A DNA stretch of 54,172 nucleotides from an uncultured Gammaproteobacteria bacterium (lineage in GTDB: Bacteria > Pseudomonadota > Gammaproteobacteria > DRJJ01). The position numbers and the translations under genes are program-made. This document shows positions 30,001 to 37,814 of this stretch, in pieces. The notes below the pieces were generated by a model. The model was not told the DNA's origin. It did no database searches and saw nothing but the letters and a program-made list of their open reading frames with translations. Position 1 is the first letter of the stretch, and every line of letters begins with the position of its first letter. Location of the stretch: contig CAMYJU010000018.1 of the NCBI GenBank assembly GCA_947258795.1, positions 123,691 through 177,862 on the forward strand, read 5' to 3'.

Positions 30001-30148
30001 CCCGATCGGCACAATCGCTGGACTGGGTTTTTTCAAGATCGGTCCTGTTGAGTAGTGATTGTGCCCAGTTTGTCTCATCTGTCAGCCAGGCGTGACGGAT
30101 TTCCTGTCGTAGTACTGAATCATCGGAGATTGTCTGATGATGAATCAT
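27023..30148 (-). CDS. putA: Bifunctional proline dehydrogenase / L-glutamate gamma-semialdehyde dehydrogenase PutA
   Basis: A 1041-residue trifunction-less, short PutA that oxidises proline to glutamate in two steps. The PRODH barrel has RLVKGAYWDSEIK, FATHNAYT, RLHGMGE and the FAD/proline motif YAPVGSHEDLLPYLVRRLLENGAN. The aldehyde dehydrogenase half has SPWNFPIAIFTSQI, FTGSTEVAK, the Glu in ETGGQNAMI and catalytic Cys in SAGQRCSALR. It begins directly with the helical domain; the N-terminal ribbon-helix-helix repressor domain of E. coli PutA is absent, so it should not autoregulate. It lies 14 nt downstream of the metallo-beta-lactamase gene, likely one operon. Confidence 0.95.
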   Translation of the reverse strand: MIHHQTISDDSVLRQEIRHAWLTDETNWAQSLLNRTDLEKTQSSDCADRARQLIIRTRDRSRETSGIDALLREYNLSSDEGVTLMCLAEALLRIPDPDTADRLIKEKLGNADWQQHLGHSHSLFVNASTWSLMLTGKLIHFERESMNHVLNRLLSHSSDPVIRLAINEAMGIIGKQFVLGETIEDAIQRSQHADTTAQLFSFDMLGEAALAMIDAQNYLERYLHAIRTIADTWRLNKDSLAAPNISIKLSALHPRFEFSQRERVIRELVPNVLLITHQARDAGVSITLDAEETDRLELMLDVFEAVFRHPSLGDWQGLGVAVQAYQKRALPVVMWLEDLARKTRKRIMLRLVKGAYWDSEIKHAQQQGLNGYPVFTRKATTDLSYLACAKQILSAGDIFYPQFATHNAYTIAMIQTLIGTGREYEFQRLHGMGEAVYRAATELDPSTRCRVYAPVGSHEDLLPYLVRRLLENGANTSFVNRIENENIPINELLREPAETVMSFKTVPHPDIPLPRDLFGQERLNSKGINFTDPAAMQALDNDFVNLARRHWSAAPLINGNSTSGPGQAVISPAATDVTVGQVVESTSNDIENALTVAHDFREDWSTTSIETRSAIAEHAADVLEQHREELMYLCVREGGRCIRDSLDEVREAVDSCRYYAAQARTILTPRILAGPTGESNTLSMHGRGVMLCISPWNFPIAIFTSQIIAALLAGDTVVAKPSHQTPLSAMRVVQLLHQAGIPVEALNLLPGKSGVMSEKLLRDERVAGVLFTGSTEVAKLINRELALRPGPIAPLIAETGGQNAMIVDSSALPEQLVSDVITSAFNSAGQRCSALRVLFLQKDTAEHIMHLLTGAMAELRIGDPMCLATDIGPLIDKDSKARIQKHIGRLLQSARPVCRAQVDESLLNGNYLAPAVFELNTLQPPEQEVFGPVLHIIRYASDELDQVINAINSTKYGLTLGIHSRIEEKVDYIARRSRVGNIYVNRNMIGAVVGVQPFGGEGLSGTGPKAGGPNYLQRLATERTVSINTSAIGGNASLLNL

Positions 30149-30162
30149 GGCTGTCCGACCGG

Positions 30163-31284
30163 TCAGAACAGGGCCTGTTCCATTTCCTGGTAGACGAAGT
30201 GTGCGTTGCGAGGATGATTTTCCTTATACAGGGGGGATTGTTGCCAGTCGTTAAAGGCGGACTGGTCGATCGCATCCTGCATGTCGATATCCTGTTCGAT
30301 GGCCTGTGCCATGGATTCTCGCAGGCGTGTCACATAGGAGCGGGTTTTTTCGACCATCGGGAAAGGCCGGGTCTGGGCGCTGCCATGACCGGGTACCATC
30401 AGGCGGGCATTAGCAAACCGGCGGACCAGCCAGTCCTGCGCTTCCAGGATTTGCTCGCTGTCACCATCACCCATGTAGGTGGTGCGCTGGTTGAAGGCCA
30501 GGTCCGAGATCCAGACAATATTTTCCTTTAGCTGGTGAACGACCAGGTCACCATGGGAATGGTGCTTGCCAGAGTTGTAGACCACAAAGGTCTGGTCGCC
30601 AGCGGTAATGGTCTGGCTGGAGTAGCGCTCACCACCGATCAGGATGTCGGGTCTGACCATTTCGAAATTCGACATGTCATCCGGCATCAGTTCGCGTCGG
30701 TATGGCACTGAGGCCTCGATGGTCTCTGAGCCGATATAGTCAAGCATGCCTTCGTGCCCGATAATCGTGACTTTGTCGAGTCGGCGGAACGCAATCGCAC
30801 CATAGGCGTGATCGGGATGGTTATGCGTGATAATCAGGTGGGTAACCGGTTTATCGGTGACGCTGGCGATGGTGCTGATCAGGCGCTGTCCCAGCCGGGG
30901 TGTACCCAGTGTATCGATCACGACCACGCCCTCCGAACCGATAATAAAACCGGCATTGGCAACCGCACCGCGGTTGGAGGTGTTGATCTGGGCGATATTG
31001 CCAAAAAACATATAGGTGTTCGGGGCAATCTGATGTATCGGCAGCGGCGTATCCGCGCGATCACTGGCTGTAAAAATCAACCTGGGCAGTTCCTCGGTAT
31101 CGACTGCGGTTCCGGGAATCACAGTATCGTTACTGCCCTGACCGGATACATGGCTTCCGGTCTGTGATGCTGGAGTTATTGGGCTTGGCACCGCTTCTTC
31201 ATAACGCTGATTGCTGGTGTAGATCAACAGCGGTATGGCGAGCAGTATGGCCAGGCCAAGCATGGTTTTATGTCGGGTATCCAT
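30163..31284 (-). CDS. Membrane-anchored metallo-beta-lactamase-fold hydrolase (SoxH-like)
   Basis: A 373-residue protein with an N-terminal membrane anchor (LGLAILLAIPLLIY) and an exported metallo-beta-lactamase domain. Zn ligands are visible: HNHPDH (HxHxDH), His in SGKHHSHGD, Asp in WISDLAF and His in VPGHGSAQT. Exported MBL proteins with this layout include SoxH and zinc hydrolases linked to quinoprotein relay systems; the substrate remains unknown. ATG 31284 has the strong SD GGGAGG. It is upstream of putA with a 14-nt gap. Confidence 0.8.
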   Translation of the reverse strand: MDTRHKTMLGLAILLAIPLLIYTSNQRYEEAVPSPITPASQTGSHVSGQGSNDTVIPGTAVDTEELPRLIFTASDRADTPLPIHQIAPNTYMFFGNIAQINTSNRGAVANAGFIIGSEGVVVIDTLGTPRLGQRLISTIASVTDKPVTHLIITHNHPDHAYGAIAFRRLDKVTIIGHEGMLDYIGSETIEASVPYRRELMPDDMSNFEMVRPDILIGGERYSSQTITAGDQTFVVYNSGKHHSHGDLVVHQLKENIVWISDLAFNQRTTYMGDGDSEQILEAQDWLVRRFANARLMVPGHGSAQTRPFPMVEKTRSYVTRLRESMAQAIEQDIDMQDAIDQSAFNDWQQSPLYKENHPRNAHFVYQEMEQALF

Positions 31285-31393
31285 AGAGTGGCCTCCCGCA
31301 ATCCCGGTGGCATTGCACGATAAACCGGTTTTCTATGAATTAGAGTATAGCAACAGGTATAAGCGGTGATGCGCCGGTAGCTGTTCGATCCGG

Positions 31394-33208
31394 CTATTCG
31401 CTACTGGCATGGTCCATTACCTGCTCTTCTTCCTGTTGCAGTTCCCACATATGCTTGTACAGGCCATCGAGCTGGATCAGGGTGTTATGGCTGCCGGATT
31501 CTATAATGCGGCCGTTTTCCATGACCAGGATATTGTCGGCATCGGCAATGGTGGACAGCCGGTGTGCAATGACCAGGCTGGTATGGTCTTCAGCGACCTC
31601 GCGCAAGGCCTCCAGTATGGCCTGTTCCGACCGGGAATCCAGTGATGAGGTGGCCTCGTCGAAGATCATGATACGCGGGTTTTTCAGGATCGCACGGGCG
31701 ATCGCAACGCGCTGTTTCTCGCCGCCGGACAGTTTCAGTCCACGTTCGCCGACCAGGGTGTCGTAGCCATCGGGCAGCGACAGGATGAAATCATGGATGT
31801 GGGCCAGGCGGGCGGCACGGGTTATTTCCGCTGCATCTGCACCGGCTTTTGCATAACCGATATTGTAGGCAATGGTGTCGTTGAACAACACCGTGTCCTG
31901 CGGCACGATGCCGATACTGGCACGCAGCGACTGTTGCGTTACTTCGCTGATATTCTGCGCGTCGATCAGGATGCGGCCGCCACTGACATCATAGAAACGA
32001 AACAGCAGCCGGGCCAAAGTGGACTTGCCGGCACCGCTGGGGCCGACGATCGCCAGCTTCTTGCCGGGTGGGATGACCAGGTTGATGTTATGCAGAATCT
32101 CGCGGTCTTCCCGGTAGTGAAAATCAACGTTTTCGAACCTGACCTCGCCCTTGTTGATCTGCAGTTCCGGTGCGTTGTCGATATCGCGTATCTCTGCCTG
32201 TTCCTCCATCAACTGGAACATCCGTTCCATATCGGACAGGGCGTGTTTGAGCTGGCTGTAGACAATACCGAGGAAATTCAGCGGTATGAACATCTGGATC
32301 ATGAACGCATTGACCAGCACCAGGTCACCCATGCTCATGTCACCGGCAATAACATCCTGCGAAGCCATGAACATGATCAGCGTAACCCCGATCGCGATGA
32401 TCGCACCCTGGCCGACATTCAGTGCGGACAGCGATGTCTGGCTCTTGACCGCGGCATCCTCCCATTGTTGCAGGGTGTCGTCATAGCGTCGCATTTCATA
32501 GGTTTCGTTGCCGAAATATTTAACCGTTTCATAGTTGATCAGGCTGTCTACGGCCTGGGAACTGGCCTGGGAATCGGCCTGGTTCATGGTAATCCGGTAT
32601 TTCATGCGCCATTCGGTAATCACCATGGTGGCGGTGATATAGATGGCGACGGTGACGAAGGTGATGACGGCATACCAGACGCTGTACTGGCTGAGCAGCA
32701 CCGTTGCAATCAGGCCGACCTCGACCAGTATCGGCAGGATGCTGAACACCATGTAGTTCAGTAATGAGCTGACGCTGCGTGTGCCACGTTCGAGATCCCG
32801 GGTAATCGCACCGGTCTTGCGTTCGAGGTGATAGCGCAGTGACAGGTCGTGCAAATGCGAAACCACCCGGTGCGACATGTTGCGCATTGCCCCGTGTCGG
32901 ACACGGGCAAATATCGAGTCCCGGATCTCCCCGAACAGGGTGCTGGCCAGCCGCAGTATCCCGTAGAACGCCAGAAACAATACCGGTAACAACAATTGCT
33001 CGTGTTGCGAGCTGTCCAGGCTGTCGACAATTTCCTTCAATACCAGTGGCACGGCCACGGTGGCCACTTTGGCCAGCACCAGGGCCAGCAGGGCGAGGAC
33101 CACCCGGCTGCGATAGTCCCACAGATAGGGTACCAGGCTGTGCAAGGTCCTCAGGTCGCTGCGGTTCCTGCTGGGTGCCTCAGTGGCAAATCGGGTGTGG
33201 GCAGACAA
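31394..33208 (-). CDS. Atm1-type ABC exporter (fused permease/ATPase)
   Basis: A 604-residue half-transporter. Six transmembrane helices fill residues 30-320; the ATPase has Walker A GPSGAGKSTLARLL, Q-loop, signature LSGGEKQRVAIARAI and Walker B IMIFDEATSSLD. The N-terminal sequence (VPYLWDYRSRVVLALLALV) and the NYETVKYFGNETYE stretch are characteristic of Atm1/ABCB7/HMT1 proteins, which export glutathione polysulfide or metal-glutathione adducts. The start is TTG 33208 with AAGG upstream. It follows the dsrE-like gene by 16 nt, suggesting a sulfur-handling pair. Confidence 0.9.
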   Translation of the reverse strand: MSAHTRFATEAPSRNRSDLRTLHSLVPYLWDYRSRVVLALLALVLAKVATVAVPLVLKEIVDSLDSSQHEQLLLPVLFLAFYGILRLASTLFGEIRDSIFARVRHGAMRNMSHRVVSHLHDLSLRYHLERKTGAITRDLERGTRSVSSLLNYMVFSILPILVEVGLIATVLLSQYSVWYAVITFVTVAIYITATMVITEWRMKYRITMNQADSQASSQAVDSLINYETVKYFGNETYEMRRYDDTLQQWEDAAVKSQTSLSALNVGQGAIIAIGVTLIMFMASQDVIAGDMSMGDLVLVNAFMIQMFIPLNFLGIVYSQLKHALSDMERMFQLMEEQAEIRDIDNAPELQINKGEVRFENVDFHYREDREILHNINLVIPPGKKLAIVGPSGAGKSTLARLLFRFYDVSGGRILIDAQNISEVTQQSLRASIGIVPQDTVLFNDTIAYNIGYAKAGADAAEITRAARLAHIHDFILSLPDGYDTLVGERGLKLSGGEKQRVAIARAILKNPRIMIFDEATSSLDSRSEQAILEALREVAEDHTSLVIAHRLSTIADADNILVMENGRIIESGSHNTLIQLDGLYKHMWELQQEEEQVMDHASSE

Positions 33209-33224
33209 GGGCGAGTTACCTTGA

Positions 33225-33602
33225 TCAGTAAGTTAAAGTCACAACGCCATCATCAATCGCGGTACTGATAAAGGCCGCGCCACCGCGTACCTCATCCAGT
33301 TCCGGGATTGCCGTTTCGGCGCTAATGCCGTTTTCTTCCAACGCGGCCCCGCAGGCATAGAAGCGGGCCCCGGCGTTGTGGGCGTCCTGCATGAAAGAAT
33401 AGATGGATTTTTCACGTTTGGCGCCGGGGTACAGGGATTCCGCCACCCCCTGGCGCAGTAACGCGGCCGCACGCGATGCGAAATAGATATCGACCTCCAG
33501 GTCCATGGATGCGGCTGAGGTCGCCTGAAAAAACGGCGAACCGAGACTGGCAGGCACATCCGGGCTGGCATTGAGCAGCATAATGACGATTTTACGAACC
33601 AT
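33225..33602 (-). CDS. DsrE-family protein
   Basis: A 125-residue DsrE/DsrF-like protein: KIVIMLLNASPD begins the first strand, SMDLEVDIYFASRAAALL follows, and FYACGAAL supplies a Cys at the position used by sulfur-carrying DsrE/TusD relatives. Such proteins form small oligomers; some carry persulfide sulfur during sulfur oxidation or tRNA thiolation. There is no dsrF/dsrH or tusBC neighbour, so it is a lone member. It is first in a likely two-gene operon with the Atm1-type exporter. Confidence 0.85.
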   Translation of the reverse strand: MVRKIVIMLLNASPDVPASLGSPFFQATSAASMDLEVDIYFASRAAALLRQGVAESLYPGAKREKSIYSFMQDAHNAGARFYACGAALEENGISAETAIPELDEVRGGAAFISTAIDDGVVTLTY

Positions 33603-33869
33603 GACTATCCATGAATTGCTGGAAGATCAGTAATATACCACGCGATTTGCGCCCCTGTCCGGGCCTGGTCAGGCGCTGGGCGTGGTGTTTCAGAGGCACT
33701 TTTTTAATGGATATATTCGCAAAATGCAAACCTTGTATTTTGGGTGATCTGTCCATATTTTAATCATAATGATGATAAGCGCGTGATATACATGGTAAAA
33801 TGATCCGATTTATCGGGCGTGATGCTTGACTTATAGAGTGATTTTGATTGACCACAGGGGCTGTACGCA

Positions 33870-34139
33870 ATGCCAATCTACGAATACAAATGTACTGAAT
33901 GTGAACACGAACTCGAGAAGTTACAGAAAATCAGTGATGACCCGCTGACCGATTGCCCGGATTGCGGCAAGCCCGGGCTCAAGAAACTGATTTCAGCCGC
34001 AGGATTCCGTCTGAAGGGTAGCGGTTGGTATGAGACCGATTTTAAATCAGGCAGCAAAAAGAACGTGGCCGATTCTGAAAGTAAATCCACATCCTCATCA
34101 GCCTGTAACAGCGGCGGTACGTGCCCGGCCTGCAAGTAA
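33870..34139 (+). CDS. FmdB-family zinc-ribbon protein
   Basis: An 89-residue protein with the FmdB/CxxC_CxxC_SSSS signature: MPIYEYKCTECEHELEKLQ, then DCPDCGKPGLKKLISAAGFRLKGSGWYETD. Two CxxC pairs form a zinc ribbon. The Ser/Lys-rich tail ends with extra cysteines (ACNSGGTCPACK). The family is widespread and presumed regulatory but poorly understood; it often precedes aspS, as here (222 nt upstream). Confidence 0.92.
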   Translation: MPIYEYKCTECEHELEKLQKISDDPLTDCPDCGKPGLKKLISAAGFRLKGSGWYETDFKSGSKKNVADSESKSTSSSACNSGGTCPACK

Positions 34140-34167
34140 TCTGACTGTCCTTATGCGGGCATGAATG

Positions 34168-34194
34168 CATGGAGTGTCATGTGACGACTCCATG
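34168..34194 (+). promoter_or_regulatory. Hairpin between fmdB and aspS
   Basis: CATGGAGTGTCA pairs with TGACGACTCCATG (one bulged G), a long stem with a tight loop. It has no T-tract, so it is more likely an mRNA end or processing structure than an intrinsic terminator. The rest of 34140-34360 shows nothing clear. Confidence 0.35.
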
Positions 34195-34360
34195 GCCCAG
34201 GAACCGACTATCAGGGTCATGCCGTCCTATCTGCCCCGTTACAGATAGCAAAACACCGGGATGGTTGCGTCTGCTCACGCAAGCACGTAACATTTCCCCC
34301 TTTTCAAGCCTGTCCGGCCTGATTTCAGGGTCGATGGCAGCTTAATGGCGAGTATTCATC

Positions 34361-36160
34361 ATGCGCAGTGATTATTGCGGTAACGTATCCGAAAACGACC
34401 TGGACCAGACAGTAGAGCTGTGTGGCTGGTGTCACCGACGCCGTGACCATGGTGGCGTGATCTTTATCGATTTACGTGATCGTGAGGGCATCGTACAGGT
34501 GGTATTCGACCCGGATACGCCGGAGACGTTCAGCATCGCGGAAAGCGTGCGCAACGAGTATGTCCTGCGCGTCAAGGGCAGGGTGCGTCCACGTCCGGAA
34601 GGGACCGAGAACCCGGACATGGCCACCGGCAAGATCGAGGTGCTGGGACTGGAACTCGAAATACTGAACAGGGCGGAAACGCCACCGTTCATGATTGACG
34701 ATAACGACGTCTCCGAAGAAAATCGCCTGCGCTATCGTTATATCGATTTACGTCGGGATGATATGCAAATGCGCCTGCGCATGCGTGCCCGAATTACCCA
34801 CCGTCTGCGTGAATTCCTTGAGGAACATGGTTTCCTGGATATCGAAACACCGATGCTGACCCGGGCCACACCGGAAGGTGCGCGCGACTACCTGGTGCCG
34901 AGCCGTACCCATGAAGGCGCCTTTTTTGCATTGCCGCAGTCACCGCAGCTGTTCAAGCAGCTGTTGATGATGTCCGGTTTCGACCGCTACTACCAGATTG
35001 TCAGGTGTTTCCGTGACGAGGACCTGCGTGCCGACCGTCAGCCGGAGTTCACCCAGCTGGATATCGAAATGTCCTTTGTCGATGAAGAGGGTGTGATGGG
35101 GCTGATGGAAGGCCTGGTTCGCGATGTGTTTACGCATGTGCTGGAAACACCTCTGCCGGATCCGTTCCCGCGCATGAGTCATGCCGAGGCCATCAGCCGC
35201 TACGGTTCCGACAAACCCGATTTGCGTATTCCGCTGGAGCTGGTCGATGTCGGTGACCTGATGCAGGATGTTGAATTCAAGGTATTTGCCGGTCCGGCCA
35301 ATGACCCTAACGGTCGAGTTGCCGCACTGCGTCTACCACAGGGCAGCAAGCTAACCCGCAAGGAGATTGATGACTACACCGCTTACGTCGGCATCTATGG
35401 TGCGAAGGGCCTGGCCTATATCAAGGTCAACGAGGTTACGAAAGGCCGGGAAGGTCTGCAGTCGCCGATACTGAAGTTTCTGCCTGATGAAGTGGTGCAG
35501 GCGATCCTCGAACGCAGCGGAGCACAGGACGGCGACCTGATTTTCTTTGGCGCCGACAAGGCCAGTATCGTCAACGAGGCCCTGGGCGCATTGCGTGTCA
35601 AACTCGGCCATGACCAGGGCCTGCTGGAACATGGCTGGCGGCCGTTGTGGGTGGTCGATTTCCCGATGTTTGAAAAAGACGAGCAAAGCCCGCGCTGGCA
35701 GGCATTGCATCATCCGTTTACCGCGGCCATCGCTGATCATAACGATTTGCTGGAGACCGATCCGGGCGCCTGCCTGTCGCGCGCCTACGACATGGTATTA
35801 AATGGTTCGGAGATCGGCGGTGGTTCGATTCGTATTCACCAGCCGGAGATACAGCAAAAGGTATTCAGACTGCTCGGTATCAACGAGCAGGAAGCAGAAG
35901 ATAAATTCGGCTTCCTGGTAACGGCGCTGAAATATGGTTGTCCACCGCATGGCGGTATGGCCTTCGGGCTGGATCGCATGGTCATGTTGATGACCGGCGC
36001 TTCCTCTATTCGGGATGTGATGGCGTTTCCAAAGACCCAGACGGCCAGTTGCATGTTAACGTCGGCGCCGGCGCCGGTCAGTGATGCCCAGTTGCGTGAG
36101 ATCGGCGTACGCCTGCGCAAGCCACCACAAGGGGCTAGCCCGCATCCTGGTGAGAAATGA
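34361..36160 (+). CDS. aspS: Aspartyl-tRNA synthetase
   Basis: A 599-residue class IIb synthetase of bacterial type. The N-terminal OB-fold anticodon-binding domain ([20 protein letters not shown]) is followed by the catalytic core with motif 2 [20 protein letters not shown], a GAD insertion domain (around [18 protein letters not shown]), and motif 3 [12 protein letters not shown]. Length matches bacterial AspRS. The sequence alone does not settle whether it is discriminating or also charges tRNA-Asn. Its 3' end overlaps the likely nudB start. Confidence 0.97.
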   Translation: MRSDYCGNVSENDLDQTVELCGWCHRRRDHGGVIFIDLRDREGIVQVVFDPDTPETFSIAESVRNEYVLRVKGRVRPRPEGTENPDMATGKIEVLGLELEILNRAETPPFMIDDNDVSEENRLRYRYIDLRRDDMQMRLRMRARITHRLREFLEEHGFLDIETPMLTRATPEGARDYLVPSRTHEGAFFALPQSPQLFKQLLMMSGFDRYYQIVRCFRDEDLRADRQPEFTQLDIEMSFVDEEGVMGLMEGLVRDVFTHVLETPLPDPFPRMSHAEAISRYGSDKPDLRIPLELVDVGDLMQDVEFKVFAGPANDPNGRVAALRLPQGSKLTRKEIDDYTAYVGIYGAKGLAYIKVNEVTKGREGLQSPILKFLPDEVVQAILERSGAQDGDLIFFGADKASIVNEALGALRVKLGHDQGLLEHGWRPLWVVDFPMFEKDEQSPRWQALHHPFTAAIADHNDLLETDPGACLSRAYDMVLNGSEIGGGSIRIHQPEIQQKVFRLLGINEQEAEDKFGFLVTALKYGCPPHGGMAFGLDRMVMLMTGASSIRDVMAFPKTQTASCMLTSAPAPVSDAQLREIGVRLRKPPQGASPHPGEK

Positions 36161-36611
36161 GGGCTTGGGACTGAATTATAAAAGACCGGAGTCCGTACTG
36201 GTTGTGGTCTACACGCAGACGGGTGATGTGCTGTTGCTGGAGCGACTGCAACCACAGGGCTACTGGCAATCGGTTACCGGGTCGCTGAAATGGGACGAGA
36301 CGCCTGAGCAGGCCGCGCAGCGGGAGTTATATGAGGAAACCGGTATCCAGGCCAGCGATGAAAAGCTGAAAGCTACCGGCCAGGTCAATCGTTTTCGTAT
36401 TGTGCCGGCATGGAAACCTCGCTATGCACCGGATGTGGGCGAAAATACAGAATACGTATACGAGTTGTGCTGCACGCAACGGCCGGACATCCAGCTTCAC
36501 GACACAGAACATGTTCGCTATCAATGGCTAGCGCCAGCCGCGGCGGCTGAACTGGCCAGCTCAACCACCAATCGGGACGCGATATTACATCTCCCGATCA
36601 GGATATGTTGA
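36150..36611 (+). CDS. nudB: Dihydroneopterin triphosphate diphosphatase (Nudix)
   Basis: About 153 residues. The complete Nudix box [23 protein letters not shown] and the NudB-typical [13 protein letters not shown] and WQSVTG place it in the enzyme family that removes pyrophosphate from dihydroneopterin triphosphate in folate synthesis. There is no in-frame ATG near the conserved start; GTG 36150 overlaps the aspS stop by 11 nt, TTG 36165 is the alternative. The frame is open further upstream but inside aspS. aspS-nudB is a recurrent pair. Confidence 0.88.
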   Translation: MRNEGLGLNYKRPESVLVVVYTQTGDVLLLERLQPQGYWQSVTGSLKWDETPEQAAQRELYEETGIQASDEKLKATGQVNRFRIVPAWKPRYAPDVGENTEYVYELCCTQRPDIQLHDTEHVRYQWLAPAAAAELASSTTNRDAILHLPIRIC

Positions 36612-36637
36612 ACATATGAATAGTGTATTAGAATAAT
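36608..36637 (+). promoter_or_regulatory. Candidate sigma-70 promoter of nadA with overlapping palindrome
   Basis: TTGAAC (36608-36613), an 18-nt spacer and AATAAT (36632-36637) are a fair sigma-70 match. A palindrome ATATGTT-G-AACATAT (36603-36617) overlaps the -35 box and the nudB stop. An operator role is speculative. Confidence 0.4.
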
Positions 36638-36694
36638 AAACAGGAAAATCACAGATTAATCAGCGAGATCCAGGCGGGTAAGAGAGAGTAAGCA

Positions 36695-37795
36695 ATGTCG
36701 GCATCAGCACTGGCCATACAGGCTTTTTCACAAATCGATGACCAGACCTGCGAGCAGCGTATCCAGGCTGCCCGTGAGCAGCTGGGTGAGCGGCTGGTGA
36801 TACTCGGCCATCATTATCAGCGTGAAGAGGTGTTCCGGCATACCGATTACTCCGGTGATTCGCTGAAATTGTCACGCCAGGCGGCGGCCTCGGCGGCCGA
36901 CTACATTGTCTTTTGTGGCGTGCATTTCATGGCCGAGGTGGCCGATATCCTGAGCCGGCCGGATCAGGTGTCGATCCTGCCCGATCTGTCGGCCGGATGT
37001 TCCATGGCCGATATGGCTGATCTGAATCACGTTGAACAGGCCTGGCGTGAACTGGCCACGGTACTGGAACCGGATCAGCAGGTCACCCCGGTTACCTATA
37101 TCAATTCGGCTGCCAATCTGAAGGCATTCTGTGGTCAGCATGGCGGCATAGTATGTACCTCGACCAATGCCCGCTCGGTGCTGGAGTGGTCATTCAATCA
37201 GCGCGACAAGGTACTGTTTTTCCCTGATCAGCATCTGGGTCGCAACACCGGTTATAACATGGACATCCCGCTGGAACAGATGGTGGTCTGGGACTACGAT
37301 CAGCCGATGGGTGGACTGAGCAGGGAGCAGATTGAAAACGCGCGTATTATATTGTGGAAGGGTTTTTGTTCCGTCCATCAGATGTTTCAGCCGGAACAGA
37401 TCGATAACTTCAAACAGCGCTACCCGGAAACGAAGATTATCGCGCACCCCGAGTCGCCATTCGAAGTGTGTCAGAAATCCGATTATGTCGGTTCGACCGA
37501 ATACATTATCAATACCATACGCGACGCAGAGCCAAATACCCGTTGGCTGGTCGCAACCGAACTGAACCTGGTTAATCGCCTGCACGAGCAGTACCGGCAC
37601 GAGGGCAAGAACGTCCACTTTATGTCGCCAACCGTGTGCATGTGTTCAACCATGTTTCGTATCGATCCACAGCACCTGTTATGGGTACTGGAAAACCTGG
37701 TGCAAGGCAGTGTGGTCAACCAGATCAAGGTGTCGGAGGAGGTTGCCGAGCTGGCGCGACTGGCACTGGATCGTATGCTTGAGGTTTCCCCCTGA
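36695..37795 (+). CDS. nadA: Quinolinate synthase A
   Basis: A 366-residue [4Fe-4S] enzyme that condenses iminoaspartate with dihydroxyacetone phosphate to quinolinate in de novo NAD synthesis. Family motifs include LGHHYQREEV, DYSGDSLKLSRQA, and the three cluster cysteines: DLSAGCSMADM, GGIVCTSTNA and VCMCSTMF near the C-terminus. Length is normal. No nadB or nadC is adjacent, but nadE is elsewhere in this window. Confidence 0.96.
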   Translation: MSASALAIQAFSQIDDQTCEQRIQAAREQLGERLVILGHHYQREEVFRHTDYSGDSLKLSRQAAASAADYIVFCGVHFMAEVADILSRPDQVSILPDLSAGCSMADMADLNHVEQAWRELATVLEPDQQVTPVTYINSAANLKAFCGQHGGIVCTSTNARSVLEWSFNQRDKVLFFPDQHLGRNTGYNMDIPLEQMVVWDYDQPMGGLSREQIENARIILWKGFCSVHQMFQPEQIDNFKQRYPETKIIAHPESPFEVCQKSDYVGSTEYIINTIRDAEPNTRWLVATELNLVNRLHEQYRHEGKNVHFMSPTVCMCSTMFRIDPQHLLWVLENLVQGSVVNQIKVSEEVAELARLALDRMLEVSP

Positions 37796-37814
37796 TAAGT
37801 AGTCGTATATATAG

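Noticed and set aside
31793-32764. 323-residue open frame on the plus strand
   Set aside because: It is antisense to the well-supported Atm1-type exporter gene, has a His/Asp-rich mirror-codon composition and no family features. Similar antisense frames over clpB (18265-18813), sucC (8655-9281) and bamD were rejected for the same reason.
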